From NCBI GenBank assembly GCA_019828595.1, contig JAHQRK010000012.1:1-64000 (forward strand): 64,000 nucleotides of DNA. The letters are read 5' to 3'. The stretch comes from Aphanomyces cochlioides (lineage: Eukaryota; Oomycota; Saprolegniomycetes; Saprolegniales; Verrucalvaceae). Under the pieces are notes generated by a model that was given only the letters and a program-made list of their open reading frames with translations, was not told the origin of the DNA and made no database searches. This document shows positions 31,701 through 44,600 of this stretch, piece after piece (position 1 is the stretch's first letter; the number at the start of each line of letters is the position of its first letter). A program made the position numbers and the translations under genes.

Positions 31701-32806
31701 TGCTTTTGAAGGTCTCGCACTCGATCCACCAGCACTGAATCTTGACGCATGTTGGGGACTTGCAAAAGCGAAGCGATCTCGACAGCTAACTTCTTCAACG
31801 GCAGACGTTGTTTCTCCAATCGTTGAGAATGGAATTCTTTGAGTTGGGAGCGGATATCATTGACCAGCATGTCGTAGGCCTTGGAGATATTGTGGAATGT
31901 TGGAGACTTGTCCAAAAATCGATCCAGACATCCATGAACAATCTCGGCCGCTCGTGGTAGACGAAGTAGCCAAGTTGGAGCTTTCCATGATCCAGCGCCA
32001 TGGCGCAATGTTTGACGCTTTGTGATGATACGACAAGCCACGTGGTCAGCCTGTGGAACGTGTGGCATGTGCGTCGCCTTCCAATGACGAAGACCCGCCA
32101 AGGTGGACGAACAAAAGATGTAGTCAAGTCGGTTGGTGAGTGTGGGACTTGTGAAGGCTCGTGCCACGGGGTTTTGACGGCGAAACAGATCCACCAGAGA
32201 CAAACTGTGCATCCATTGTTCCAGTTGAAGGGTGCCGGCCATGGTGGAGGTACTGGGTCTCAACGAATCCAAATCTTTGTTGAGAGTGCAGTTGAAATCT
32301 CCTCCAACAATGTGGAGCGCATGTGGAGGAAAGTCGCGTGGCAATTCTTCGAAGTAACTTGCTCGTTCTTGGAAGGCTGCCGGCGCATAGATATTGTGGA
32401 GAACGACTGTCAGTGGACCCAGAGTACATCGCACTTGTAGATAACGACCACGAAGCACTGGGTTGTCATGAGGGACTTGAGTGGCGTTCTTCAAAGGAGA
32501 GTGAGGATGTATCAACGTAGCCAGACCTCCAGTGGCTGGCGACGTGGATACTTCAGGGTAAATAGGCTCTTCAAAGAACAAAGAGCCTTCGTGGTTTGTG
32601 ATGCGTTGCCAATGGAACGCAACACGGTCGTGGAGACTTGGCGTGCGGAAACGGGTTTCTTGGATAAAGGAAACGTCGTGAACACTTGATAGTTTGTCGA
32701 GGATGTACCGATGACTGTTGGAGAAGCCATTGGTGTTGAGGGAGATGATTTGTGGGTCCCAGTCCACGAGTTCAGTTGGGACATCGGAGAAGTTGTTGTC
32801 ACTCAT
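28751..32806 (-). CDS. LINE ORF2 (copy F), intact
   Basis: 1,351 aa from ATG 32806 (MSDNNFSDVP) to TGA. It has the same domains and motif positions as copy E: endonuclease 1-~260, RT motifs A, B and C near 626, 682 and 725, and CCHC at 1203-1219. It is very close to E; visible replacements are GAGSWKAP for GSGSWKAP near 270, YSFKAIQ for YFFKAIQ near 1228, and NSVVS for DSVVS at the end. Lack of stops or frameshifts over 4 kb suggests recent insertion or recent homogenisation. Confidence 0.93.
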   Translation of the reverse strand: MSDNNFSDVPTELVDWDPQIISLNTNGFSNSHRYILDKLSSVHDVSFIQETRFRTPSLHDRVAFHWQRITNHEGSLFFEEPIYPEVSTSPATGGLATLIHPHSPLKNATQVPHDNPVLRGRYLQVRCTLGPLTVVLHNIYAPAAFQERASYFEELPRDFPPHALHIVGGDFNCTLNKDLDSLRPSTSTMAGTLQLEQWMHSLSLVDLFRRQNPVARAFTSPTLTNRLDYIFCSSTLAGLRHWKATHMPHVPQADHVACRIITKRQTLRHGAGSWKAPTWLLRLPRAAEIVHGCLDRFLDKSPTFHNISKAYDMLVNDIRSQLKEFHSQRLEKQRLPLKKLAVEIASLLQVPNMRQDSVLVDRVRDLQKQIHELQDRDKQFRQDQAFQLHLYKAERSSKFHFMSPVPTPLKKTVFKELVDVNGNVVSNQQGMSDVLVDYYKDLFAAPDVQRSGDEVSSFLTPLTRHKQLPEQAQKELSAPLRANEFYHAIRHSSSNSAPGPNALPFEVLKLAPHKWSLVLELLFTHQLHSHPRLTPMQLVSTLVLLHKKGPKSQAKNYRPISLLNTDVKILTSILAYRLQRHIRHIIHPDQQGFIRRSNIQTNIARLDDMLHHIKLHSPSSMVALLDFEKAFDRVDHAYLLRVLRHYGFPETFVDMVRVLYSGRKSRILVNGFLSKPVHISRGVLQGDPLSPLLFVIALEPMCQLLRQHSNYGIKCGDRYHTGSYFADDSQLYAANETCLHRQLALVQTFCDKSGFRLNVDKTQILTYSQLNGNLASLQVTSDSPVKALGILVAPNLSPLARFNYVFEKFVARLSLWLYKARTMAGKVTILHSICLPVLWYQLAFVPADKDLAKKIDKAMLQFMHGEEINPSSSVHGLRLIKKEILFMPKKSGGLGLHHALALWQQHNRSVMIRCIQAITTPPRKSAMSAWITPGYTLLEKAFHPWGSPRDLLLANGSSAFIRQLYKNPNITPMWKALLSSWFESRWTPYGCPNHISSLDVPLWHNSYLPGLEDLYDQCSTSTQDQANVLASLHITKLSHLLTPCQRVWPASILFDKINRACRQANFVPPTKQWISILVTKLSRLFEIVSEEDAPVFHLPTPSSEWMEWHWMIHPDSSPILLALATSKSAKIRASPAVSSSILPTKHLNLPSNFYEDPKRLTQLAAFLQPDHILPRYGEFIFKTLLRANAMQYLFQYQDPKPTCVFCRVNETYEHFLFSCGYGQSVWYSFKAIQRLLECSFPSTCLEMFYETPKPSDGYYIRGYLKIWPIVRACVYYQIWLQRADRTFRPDLTAKSPMEVAIHAASLIKLHLQQLLVDLPLKKGYTKVFNVLKHLSSDPWLRQHIIPNSVVS

Positions 32807-32884
32807 CACGAGTACAGATGAAAATGAGTAGAATGGAGGGGTGAGAGGGGAGGTTGAAATGGATTGAAGCAGGGGATAGAAGCC

Positions 32885-35320
32885 TTAGAGTTGATCGTCC
32901 TCCAAATCGAGGGGATCAATTTCGTCGGCGTTCATGGAGTGGTGAGCTTTGCTGCAGAGCTCGTCGATGTGGTAATTGTTGGTGATGCTTTTGAGCATCG
33001 AGATGGCCGACAAGACGGGAGCCGGCAAAGTGAACTTCTCGAGATTGTCGCTGAAGTTTTCGATCAAAGCAAACAGCGACCAGTCCGTCAAGCAGTTGGT
33101 GTCAGGCAATCTTGTTGCTTCTTGGTTCAATAGAACAGTCAGTGCCTCCGAGTTTGTGTAGAGGTCTGGGGCCCGATTTGAGAGGAATAAGTCAATCGTA
33201 GCAAGTGCAAAGAGGATGCGCTTGATCTCTGGTATGTCCGTGGTCAATTCTTCCAAGATTTCTGACGGGTGAATCTTGTATTGAGCCATGAAGTTGACGT
33301 GATGTTTGTAGTTGTGAGGTTTGCCTTGAGCTTTTAACAAAGCCATCTTGCGCTCAATAGTCTTGGTTGCAACAAGTGTCTGAAACAAACTGAGGTCTTC
33401 ATCTTGTGCGTACATAGCATGTGCAACGAGCTGAGGATCATCTCGCAAAATGCGTTGACATTCGGTGATACTGCCTTCGACTTTCTTGTCTCGAATGATC
33501 TTCTTCGCCAATTCGAGGTGGGCTGCAGCAGACTTGTTAAGTCGTTGTTTCTTCGCTTTGCCTTTGGTCTTTTTCGGGCGTGGCGCACTTGAATCTTCCA
33601 ATACAATTCGAGGCACTGCAAAGTCTTCAAACGAGAGTTCCACGTCGTCTTCTTCGAGGATATGAAAACGGTTGGATGTCGGCAGGGGATCCAAACGTGG
33701 GGACGAAGGCAAAGTACGTTTTGGAGCTGGTCCAGACCGGTAGCCCGTTACCAATTGAAGGTCCAGCGAGTTCTTGGGCTGCTCACTTGGTGGAGCAAGA
33801 GCGGGCGATTCGTTGGTAGACATTTCCACATCTTCTTGTTGTTTGTCTTGTCCATTGTTGTTAGGGGGATCGCTGTCACCAGACATATCGACATCAGAGC
33901 CATGAGAAGGAGCTGTTGGCTGTGGTTGTTCATCTTGACGATCTCCAGATGCCTCAGTTGAGTCGGCCTCGCCTTCCGCATTTGTTCCAGGGTCTTGATC
34001 ATGATCGTCTCCATCATGTTCAGGTTCTTTTTCTCCTGACGGAGGAGATTTTGCCGCTGCCTTGGCCGCTTTTGCCTTCGCTTTTTCAGCCTTGGCCTCT
34101 GCACGTCGTGAAACAATCGATGGAGGCAATGTCTTGTTCAGAGCAGCGATCTTGTGCTGAAACACGACGACAAAAGGCTGACCCGACGGATCCGTAATGG
34201 TGATTTCGCGTAGTGCGTCGCCGGATTTTGGCACCAACACTGCAGGAGGCGCAGACGACTTGAAAATGACTCTCAAATGCGGCGACTTGATGTTCTGACC
34301 AGCAGTAGGGTTGAATGCTGCTATCACTGACTTGGTCAATGCAGCCATTTTCTTGACAATCGCCTTGGCCATCGAAGGGTGACTGACCTTGTTGAACGTA
34401 ACGTAGTAGTTGTTGCCATAACGCGAGTACTTGGGAACCAGGAAGTCTTTGCCACCAAGTCGAAACGTTGTGCCTCCCATTTCCACGCACGTAGACAAGT
34501 TGTAACTTGAGATCACAATGGTCTGTGGGTTCTTCTTGTGGATCAAAATGTTCGGAAATTTGGAGCCCCATAACGAACCAGGATTTTCCTTGACAAATTG
34601 ATCGCAGATGACTTTTTCGGACCAGTCCTTGTAGCCTTCGCCCAACTTGACTGTGAGCTCGTACACTTGGGACTGGGGGGTGAGCAAAATGTTTTCAATG
34701 AAGGCGTCCATGTCACCAGAGTCTTTGTAGAATGCGTCCGCCATGGCTTCGCATCGCGCAATGTCGTCATCGGCAACAGGATGAGCACCAGTGTTGCGGT
34801 GTTTTGCGCCTTTGGGAGCATTGCCTTGCTTGGCATCTTTCTTGGACGAAGCTGAATCCTTGCCGGGAGTCTTTTGCGTCCATGGATTGGCCTTTTCAGC
34901 GTTTTGTTGCTCTTGATCGCCTTGTATTTTGTCTGCCGCGGTAGGAGGATCAACAGCGCCATTTCCTTGAGCAACGGATTTGTCGACAATGTCTTGATTT
35001 GACTGGTCATTGTCATTGTTTGTCGATTGTTCCTCTTGAATAACTTCTCCAGGAGTATCACACGGCTTCGCTTGGCCGTTAATGTCGCCTGACCCATCAA
35101 CCTCAGAGTGAATTTGAGTATTTCCCTCGTCGGTTAAGGCCTCGGTTTCAGTAGAATCCTTCCCCTCGGCGTCTCCAGAGACCATATCCACGTCCTCTTG
35201 AGATTTTTCTTCTTCCTCTCCCGTTCTAGGAGGCTCAGCACAGGGGGCGACGCGGTTGGTGGCTGCTGGCTCAGTCCCATTGGTCACGAGAAAGGCCGGG
35301 GCCAGACCCCCAGTGACAGG
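32885..35320 (-). pseudogene. LINE ORF1 (copy F), long form, 5'-truncated
   Basis: 811 codons, open from the cut at 35320 to TAA at 32885. It begins within the Pro/Gly-rich N-terminal part (PVTGGLAPAFLVTNGTEP). An acidic region, MADAFYKDSGDMDAF and QSQVYEL follow. Next comes the segment absent from copies C and D: TVKLGEGYKDWSEK, a beta-rich NPQTIVISSYNLS...YYVTF...LRVIF region, an Ala/Lys helix (EAKAEKAKAKAAKAAAK) and an acidic linker. The shared C-terminus ends LEDDQL. The middle may be an RNA-binding fold but I do not recognise it. About 200 N-terminal codons, including the ATG, are lost to copy G. Confidence 0.88.
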
Positions 35321-35465
35321 TTAAATGAGTTGTATTAACCTTATTTTTGAGCAAAGGCCCTAATGACTTACTAATTTGCCTCGTACTGTATAAATAGAAC
35401 TTGGAAAACAGAATATGGCAAAGTGGTCATTGAACAGGAGATGAAGTGGTGAGCCGTCAGCTCTC

Positions 35466-38400
35466 TCATGAAACGACGCTGTTAGGAATGATGTGTTGAC
35501 GTAACCAGGGGTCCGAAGATAGATGCTTGAGCACATTGAATACCTTGGTGTATCCCTTCTTGAGAGGGAGATCAACCAGGAGCTGTTGTAGATGTAGCTT
35601 GATCAAAGAGGCAGCATGAATGGCAACTTCCATCGGACTCTTCGCTGTGAGGTCGGGTCGAAAGGTGCGATCGGCACGTTGGAGCCATATTTGATAATAC
35701 ACGCAGGCTCGGACAATCGGCCAGATCTTCAGATAGCCACGGATGTAGTATCCATCGGACGGCTTGGGCGTCTCGTAGAACATTTCCAGACACGTGGACG
35801 GAAAGGAACACTCGAGCAGTCGCTGGATTGTCTTGAAGGAATACCAAACAGATTGACCATATCCACAAGAGAACAGGAAATGCTCGTACGTCTCATTGAC
35901 ACGACAGAAGACACACGTCGGCTTGGGGTCTTGGTACTGAAACAGATATTGCATGGCGTTGGCGCGGAGAAGGGTCTTGAAAATGAACTCTCCATATCGA
36001 GGGAGAATGTGGTCGGGTTGGAGGAAGGCGGCAAGTTGGGTAAGGCGCTTGGGGTCTTCGTAAAAGTTGGATGGCAGGTTGAGATGCTTGGTAGGAAGAA
36101 TGGACGAGCTGACAGCTGGAGAAGCTCTGATCTTAGCCGATTTCGAAGTCGCAAGCGCCAACAAGATCGGACTCGAGTCAGGGTGAATCATCCAGTGCCA
36201 TTCCATCCATTCAGAGCTTGGCGTCGGCAAGTGGAACACGGGAGCATCCTCTTCAGAAACAATCTCAAACAATCGTGATAACTTGGTCACCAAGATTGAG
36301 ATCCATTGTTTCGTTGGAGGGACAAAATTGGCTTGGCGGCAGGCACGGTTGATTTTGTCGAACAAGATCGAAGCTGGCCAAACTCGCTGACACGGAGTCA
36401 ACAAATGCGACAACTTCGTGATGTGAAGCGAAGCCAATACATTGGCTTGGTCTTGCGTCGATGTAGAGCACTGATCGTATAGGTCTTCGAGTCCAGGCAA
36501 ATACGAGTTGTGCCAAAGGGGAACATCCAAAGATGAGATGTGATTTGGACAGCCGTACGGAGTCCAGCGAGATTCAAACCAGCTACTCAATAAGGCTTTC
36601 CACATTGGAGTGATATTGGGATTCTTGTACAGTTGTCTGATGAATGCAGAAGAGCCATTTGCCAAGAGGAGATCGGGGGGAACCCCATGGATGAAAAGCC
36701 TTCTCGAGGAGAGTATAGCCCGGCGTAATCCAGGCAGACATGGCAGACTTGCGGGGTGGGGTGGTGATGGCTTGAATGCATCTGATCATGACAGAGCGGT
36801 TGTGTTGTTGCCATAAAGCAAGTGCATGGTGCAGGCCTAAGCCACCGGACTTCTTCGGCATGAATAGGATCTCCTTCTTGATCAAACGGAGGCCATGGAC
36901 AGAGGAGGATGGGTTGATTTCTTCACCATGCATAAATTGAAGCATGGCCTTGTCGATCTTTTTGGCCAGGTCTTTGTCGGCAGGGACAAAAGCCAGTTGG
37001 TACCATAACACAGGCAGACATATGCTGTGCAGGATAGTGACTTTTCCGGCCATGGTTCGAGCCTTGTAGAGCCACAAAGACAAGCGAGCCACAAACTTCT
37101 CAAACACGTAATTGAAACGTGCCAATGGAGAAAGATTGGGCGCAACCAAGATACCAAGAGCCTTCACGGGACTGTCGGAAGTAACTTGTAGTGAGGCAAG
37201 GTTCCCATTCAACTGGCTGTAGGTCAGAATTTGGGTCTTGTCTACGTTGAGTCGGAAACCAGACTTGTCGCAAAAGGTTTGAACCAATGCAAGCTGCCGG
37301 TGGAGGCACGTCTCATTTGCCGCATAGAGTTGCGAGTCGTCGGCAAAGTAACTCCCAGTGTGGTAGCGATCCCCACACTTGATGCCATAGTTGGAGTGTT
37401 GCCGTAGGAGTTGGCACATCGGTTCCAAAGCGATCACAAACAGAAGTGGCGACAGTGGATCACCTTGCAACACACCGCGTGAGATGTGAACTGGCTTGGA
37501 CAAGAAGCCGTTCACCAAGATGCGAGACTTGCGGCCCGAGTACAGTACGCGAACCATGTCAACAAAGGTTTCGGGAAAGCCATAGTGACGGAGGACGCGG
37601 AGCAAGTACGCGTGGTCCACGCGATCAAAAGCTTTCTCAAAGTCAAGCAGTGCCACCATCGAGGACGGACTGTGTAGTTTGATGTGGTGCAGCATGTCAT
37701 CCAGTCGTGCAATATTGGTTTGGATATTGCTTCGACGGATAAAGCCTTGCTGGTCCGGGTGGATGATGTGTCGAATGTGGCGCTGAAGTCGATAAGCCAG
37801 AATACTCGTCAGGATTTTCACATCCGTGTTGAGTAGGCTAATGGGCCGATAGTTCTTGGCTTGTGACTTGGGGCCTTTCTTGTGCAGCAACACCAGCGTA
37901 CTGACAAGTTGCATGGGAGTCAAGCGAGGGTGAGAATAAAGCTGGTGTGTGAATAGCAGCTCCAATACCAACGACCACTTGTGAGGTGCAAGTTTGAGGA
38001 CTTCGAATGGCAGAGCGTTGGGACCTGGCGCTGAGTTCGAACTGCTGTGTCGAATAGCATGATAGAACTCGTTGGCGCGCAAGGGAGCCGACAGCTCTTT
38101 CTGGGCTTGCTCTGGCAGTTGCTTGTGTCGAGTCAATGGGGTCAGAAATGACGACACTTCGTCTCCAGATCGCTGCACCTCGGGAGCTGCAAACAAGTCC
38201 TTGTAGTAGTCGACCAGGACGTCAGACATGCCTTGTTGATTGGAGACAACATTTCCATTGACATCCACCAACTCTTTGAAGACTGTCTTCTTCAAGGGGG
38301 TAGGGACAGGGGACATGAAGTGGAACTTGGACGAGCGCTCTGCTTTGTACAAGTGAAGTTGGAACGCCTGGTCTTGACGAAACTGCTTGTCTCGATCTTG

Positions 38401-39519
38401 CAGCTCGTGAATTTGCTTTTGAAGGTCTCGCACTCGATCCACCAGCACTGAATCTTGACGCATGTTGGGGACTTGCAAAAGCGAAGCGATCTCGACAGCT
38501 AACTTCTTCAACGGCAGACGTTGTTTCTCCAATCGTTGAGAATGGAATTCTTTGAGTTGGGAGCGGATATCATTGACCAGTATGTCGTAGGCCTTGGAGA
38601 TATTGTGGAATGTTGGAGACTTGTCCAAAAATCGATCCAGACATCCATGAACAATCTCGGCCGCTCGTGGTAGACGAAGTAGCCAAGTTGGAGCTTTCCA
38701 TGATCCAGAGCCATGGCGCAATGTTTGACGCTTTGTGATGATACGACAAGCCACGTGGTCAGCCTGTGGAACGTGTGGCATGTGCGTCGCCTTCCAATGA
38801 CGAAGACCCGCCAAGGTGGACGAACAAAAGATGTAGTCGAGTCGGTTGGTGAGTGTGGGACTTGTGAAGGTTCTTGCCACGGGGTTTTGACGGCGAAACA
38901 GATCCACCAGAGACAAACTGTGCATCCATTGTTCCAGTTGAAGGGTGCCGGCCATGGTGGAGGTACTGGGTCTCAACGAATCCAAATCTTTGTTGAGAGT
39001 GCAGTTGAAATCTCCTCCAACAATGTGGAGCGCATGTGGAGGAAAGTCGCGTGGCAATTCTTCGAAGTAACTTGCTCGTTCTTGGAAGGCTGCCGGCGCA
39101 TAGATATTGTGGAGAACGACTGTCAGTGGACCCAGAGTACATCGCACTTGTAGATAACGACCACGAAGCACTGGGTTGTCATGAGGGACTTGAGTGGCGT
39201 TCTTCAAAGGAGAGTGAGGATGTATCAACGTAGCCAGACCTCCAGTGGCTGGCGACGTGGATACTTCAGGGTAAATAGGCTCTTCAAAGAACAAAGAGCC
39301 TTCGTGGTTTGTGATGCGTTGCCAATGGAACGCAACACGGTCGTGGAGACTTGGCGTGCGGAAACGGGTTTCTTGGATAAAGGAAACGTCGTGAACACTT
39401 GATAGTTTGTCGAGGATGTACCGATGACTGTTGGAGAAGCCATTGGTGTTGAGGGAGATGATTTGTGGGTCCCAGTCCACGAGTTCAGTTGGGACATCGG
39501 AGAAGTTGTTGTCAATCAT
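35466..39519 (-). pseudogene. LINE ORF2 (copy G), 2-bp frameshift
   Basis: Starts at ATG 39519 (MIDNNFSDVP) and is open through the endonuclease, the RT and the post-RT region. At about 36672-36675 GAGATCGGGG replaces GAGATCTCGGGG, a 2-base loss that shifts frame near residue 950 (WGSPR). The zinc-motif C-terminus is then out of frame. Endonuclease and RT motifs are unaffected, so a C-terminally altered RT could still be made, but the CCHC region would be lost. Confidence 0.92.
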
Positions 39520-39597
39520 CACGAGTACAGATGAAAATGAGTAGAATGGAGGGGTGAGAGGGGAGGTTGAAATGGATTGAAGCAGGGGATAGAAGCC

Positions 39598-41459
39598 TTA
39601 GAGTTGATCGTCCTCCAAATCGAGGGGATCAATTTCGTCGGCGTTCATGGAGTGGTGAGCTTTGCTGCAGAGCTCGTCGATGTGGTAATTGTTGGTGATG
39701 CTTTTGAGCATCGAGATGGCCGACAAGACGGGAGCCGGCAAAGTGAACTTCTCGAGATTGTCGCTGAAGTTTTCGATCAAAGCAAACAGCGACCAGTCCG
39801 TCAAGCAGTTGGTGTCAGGCAATCTTGTTGCTTCTTGGTTCAATAGAACAGTCAGTGCCTCCGAGTTTGTGTAGAGGTCTGGGGCCCGATTTGAGAGGAA
39901 TAAGTCAATCGTAGCAAGTGCAAAGAGGATGCGCTTGATCTCTGGTATGTCCGTGGTCAATTCTTCCAAGATTTCTGACGGGTGAATCTTGTATTGAGCC
40001 ATGAAGTTGACGTGATGTTTGTAGTTGTGAGGTTTGCCTTGAGCTTTTAACAAAGCCATCTTGCGCTCAATAGTCTTGGTTGCAACAAGTGTCTGAAACA
40101 AACTGAGGTCTTCATCTTGTGCGTACATAGCATGTGCAACGAGCTGAGGATCATCTCGCAAAATGCGTTGACATTCGGTGATACTGCCTTCGACTTTCTT
40201 GTCTCGAATGATCTTCTTCGCCAATTCGAGGTGGGCTGCAGCAGACTTGTTAAGTCGTTGTTTCTTCGCTTTGCCTTTGGTCTTTTTCGGGCGTGGCGCA
40301 CTTGAATCTTCCAATACAATTCGAGGCACTGCAAAGTCTTCAAACGAGAGTTCCACGTCGTCTTCTTCGAGGATATGAAAACGGTTGGATGTCGGCAGGG
40401 GATCCAAACGTGGGGACGAAGGCAAAGTACGTTTTGGAGCTGGTCCAGACCGGTAGCCCGTTACCAATTGAAGGTCCAGCGAGTTCTTGGGCTGCTCACT
40501 TGGTGGAGCAAGAGCGGGCGATTCGTTGGTAGACATTTCCACATCTTCTTGTTGTTTGTCTTGTCCATTGTTGTTAGGGGGATCGCTGTCACCAGACATA
40601 TCGACATCAGAGCCATGAGAAGGAGCTGTTGGCTGTGGTTGTTCATCTTGACGATCTCCAGATGCCTCAGTTGAGTCGGCCTCGCCTTCCGCATTTGTTC
40701 CAGGGTCTTGATCATGATCGTCTCCATCATGTTCAGGTTCTTTTTCTCCTGACGGAGGAGATTTTGCCGCTGCCTTGGCCGCTTTTGCCTTCGCTTTTTC
40801 AGCCTTGGCCTCTGCACGTCGTGAAACAATCGATGGAGGCAATGTCTTGTTCAGAGCAGCGATCTTGTGCTGAAACACGACGACAAAAGGCTGACCCGAC
40901 GGATCCGTAATGGTGATTTCGCGTAGTGCGTCGCCGGATTTTGGCACCAACACTGCAGGAGGCGCAGACGACTTGAAAATGACTCTCAAATGCGGCGACT
41001 TGATGTTCTGACCAGCAGTAGGGTTGAATGCTGCTATCACTGACTTGGTCAATGCAGCCATTTTCTTGACAATCGCCTTGGCCATCGAAGGGTGACTGAC
41101 CTTGTTGAACGTAACGTAGTAGTTGTTGCCATAACGCGAGTACTTGGGAACCAGGAAGTCTTTGCCACCAAGTCGAAACGTTGTGCCTCCCATTTCCACG
41201 CACGTAGACAAGTTGTAACTTGAGATCACAATGGTCTGTGGGTTCTTCTTGTGGAACAAAATGTTCGGAAATTTGGAGCCCCATAACGAACCAGGATTTT
41301 CCTTGACAAATTGATCGCAGATGACTTTTTCGGACCAGTCCTTGTAGCCTTCGCCCAACTTGACTGTGAGCTCGTACACTTGGGACTGGGGGGTGAGCAA
41401 AATGTTTTCAATGAAGGCGTCCATGTCACCAGAGTCTTTGTAGAATGCGTCCGCCATGG
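39598..41459 (-). pseudogene. LINE ORF1 (copy G), long form, N-terminally truncated
   Basis: Open from the junction to the TAA. The first ATG (41457) is the internal Met of MADAFYKDSGDMDAF, giving a possible 619-aa product with the middle segment, Ala/Lys helix, acidic linker and C-terminus. The original N-terminal ~390 residues are missing. By chance the joint leaves this ATG as the first one; translation from it is conceivable but unproven. It reads NILFHKKNP where copy F reads NILIHKKNP. Confidence 0.87.
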
Positions 41460-41605
41460 TTAAATGAGTTGTATTAACCTTATTTTTGAGCAAAGGCCCT
41501 AATGACTTACTAATTTGCCTCGTACTGTATAAATAGAACTTGGAAAACAGAATATGGCAAAGTGGTCATTGGACAGGAGATGAAGTGAGTGAGCCGTCAG
41601 CTCTC

Positions 41606-44600
41606 TCATGAAACGACGCTGTTAGGAATGATGTGTTGACGTAACCAGGGGTCCGAAGATAGATGCTTGAGCACATTGAATACCTTGGTGTATCCCTTCT
41701 TGAGAGGGAGATCAACCAGGAGCTGTTGTAGATGTAGCTTGATCAAAGAGGCAGCATGAATGGCAACTTCCATCGGACTCTTCGCTGTGATGTCGGGTCG
41801 AAAGGTGCGATCGGCACGTTGGAGCCATATTTGATAATACACGCAGGCTCGGACAATCGGCCAGATCTTCAGATAGCCACGGATGTAGTATCCATCGGAC
41901 GGCTTGGGCGTCTCGTAGAACATTTCCAGACACGTGGACGGAAAGGAACACTCGAGCAGTCGCTGGATTGTCTTGAAGGAATACCAAACAGATTGACCAT
42001 ATCCACAAGAGAACAGGAAATGCTCGTACGTCTCATTGACATGACAGAAGACACACGTCGGCTTGGGGTCTTGGTACTGAAACAGATATTGCATGGCGTT
42101 GGCGCGGAGAAGGGTCTTGAAAATGAACTCTCCATATCGAGGGAGAATGTGGTCGGGTTGGAGGAAGGCGGCAAGTTGGGTAAGGCGCTTGGGGTCTTCG
42201 TAAAAGTTGGATGGCAGGTTGAGATGCTTGGTAGGAAGAATGGACGAGCTGACAGCTGGAGAAGCTCTGATCTTAGCCGATTTCGAAATCGCAAACGCCA
42301 ACAAGATCGGACTCGAGTCAGGGTGAATCATCCAGTGCCATTCCATCCATTCAGAGCTAGGCGTCGGCAAGTGGAACACGGGAGCATCCTCTTCAGAAAC
42401 AATCTCAAACAATCGTGATAACTTGGTCACCAAGATTGAGATCCATTGTTTCGTTGGAGGGACAAAATTGGCTTGGCGGCAGGCACGGTTGATTTTGTCG
42501 AACAAGATCGAAGCTGGCCAAACTCGCTGACACGGAGTCAACACATGCGACAACTTCGTGATGTGAAGCGACGCCAATACATTGGCTTGGTCTTGCGTCG
42601 ATGTAGAGCACTGATCGTATAGGTCTTCGAGTCCAGGTAGATACGAGTTGTGCCAAAGGGGAACATCCAAAGATGAGATGTGATTTGGACAGCCTTACGG
42701 AGTCCAGCGGGATTCAAACCAGCTACTCAATAAGGCTTTCCACATTGGAGTGATATTGGGATTCTTGTACAGTTGTCTGATGAATGCAGAAGAGCCATTT
42801 GCCAAGAGGAGATCTCGGGGGGAACCCCATGGATGAAAAGCCTTCTCGAGGAGAGTATAGCCCGGCGTAATCCAGGCGGACATGGCAGACTTGCGGGGTG
42901 GGGTGGTGATGGCTTGAATGCATCTGATCATGACAGAGCGGTTGTGTTGTTGCCATAAAGCAAGTGCATGGTGCAGGCCTAAGCCACCGGACTTCTTCGG
43001 CATGAATATGATCTCCTTTTTGATCAAACGGAGGCCATGGACAGAGGAGGATGGGTTGATTTCTTCACCATGCATAAATTGAAGCATGGCCTTGTCGATC
43101 TTTTTGGCCAGGTCTTTGTCGGCAGGGACAAAAGCCAGTTGGTACCATAACACAGGCAGACATATGCTGTGCAGGATAGTGACTTTTCCGGCCATGGTTC
43201 GAGCCTTGTAGAGCCACAAAGACAAGCGAGCCACAAACTTCTCAAACACGTAATTGAAACGTGCCAATGGAGAAAGATTGGGCGCAACCAAGATACCAAG
43301 AGCCTTCACGGGACTGTCGGAAGTAACTTGTAGTGAGGCAAGGTTCCCATTCAACTGGCTGTAGGTCAGAATTTGGGTCTTGTCTACGTTGAGTCGGAAA
43401 CCAGACTTGTCGCAAAAGGTTTGAACCAATGCAAGCTGCCGGTGGAGGCACGTCTCATTTGCCGCATAGAGTTGCGAGTCGTCGGCAAAGTAACTCCCAG
43501 TGTGGTAGCGATCCCCACACTTGATGCCATAGTTGGAGTGTTGCCGTAGGAGTTGGCACATCGGTTCCAAAGCGATCACAAACAGAAGTGGCGACAGTGG
43601 ATCACCTTGCAACACACCGCGTGAGATGTGAACTGGCTTGGACAAGAAGCCGTTCACCAAGATGCGAGACTTGCGGCCCGAGTACAGTACGCGAACCATG
43701 TCAACAAAGGTTTCGGGAAAGCCATAGTGACGGAGGACGCGGAGCAAGTACGCGTGGTCCACGCGATCAAAAGCTTTCTCAAAGTCAAGCAGTGCCACCA
43801 TCGAGGACGGACTGTGTAGTTTGATGTGGTGCAGCATGTCATCCAGTCGTGCAATATTGGTTTGGATATTGCTTCGACGGATAAAGCCTTGCTGGTCCGG
43901 GTGGATGATGTGTCGAATGTGGCGCTGAAGTCGATAAGCCAGAATACTCGTCAGGATTTTCACATCCGTGTTGAGTAGGCTAATGGGCCGATAGTTCTTG
44001 GCTTGTGACTTGGGGCCTTTCTTGTGCAGCAACACCAGCGTACTGACAAGTTGCATGGGAGTCAAGCGAGGGTGAGAATGGAGCTGGTGTGTGAATAGCA
44101 GCTCCAATACCAACGACCACTTGTGAGGTGCAAGTTTGAGGACTTCGAATGGCAGAGCGTTGGGACCTGGCGCTGAGTTCGAACTGCTGTGTCGAATAGC
44201 ATGATAGAACTCGTTGGCGCGCAAGGGAGCCGACAGCTCTTTCTGGGCTTGCTCTGGCAGTTGCTTGTGTCGAGTCAATGGGGTCAGAAATGACGACACT
44301 TCGTCTCCAGATCGCAGCACCTCGGGAGCTGCAAACAAGTCCTTGTAGTAGTCGACCAGGACGTCAGACATGCCTTGTTGATTGGAGACAACATTTCCAT
44401 TGACATCCACCAACTCTTTGAAGACTGTCTTCTTCAAGGGGGTAGGGACAGGGGACATGAAGTGGAACTTGGACGAGCGCTCTGCTTTGTACAAGTGAAG
44501 TTGGAACGCCTGGTCTTGACGAAACGGCTTGTCTCGATCTTGCAGCTCGTGAATTTGCTTTTGAAGGTCTCGCACTCGATCCACCAGCACTGCATCTTGA

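Larger units (their letters stand above)
28605..35320 (-). mobile_element. LINE copy F: longest copy, intact ORF2, nearly complete long ORF1
   Basis: 6,716 bp with a normal 3' UTR (28605-28750), intact ORF2 and 811 codons of the long ORF1. It is cut at GTGACAGG (35320) by the 3' end of copy G. This is the best representative of the long form of the element. Confidence 0.92.
35321..41459 (-). mobile_element. LINE copy G: frameshifted ORF2, truncated long ORF1
   Basis: 3' UTR of 145 nt (35321-35465), ORF2 with a 2-bp deletion, and ORF1 from MADAFYKD to its end. The upper end is cut at CCGCCATGG (41459) by the 3' end of copy H. Confidence 0.9.

Noticed and set aside
33352..34653. Spliceosomal intron as the cause of the short ORF1
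   Set aside because: The removed segment begins CAGTCAAG and ends TTGAGC in the sense direction, with no GT-AG and no shiftable homology; its length is also coding and in frame.
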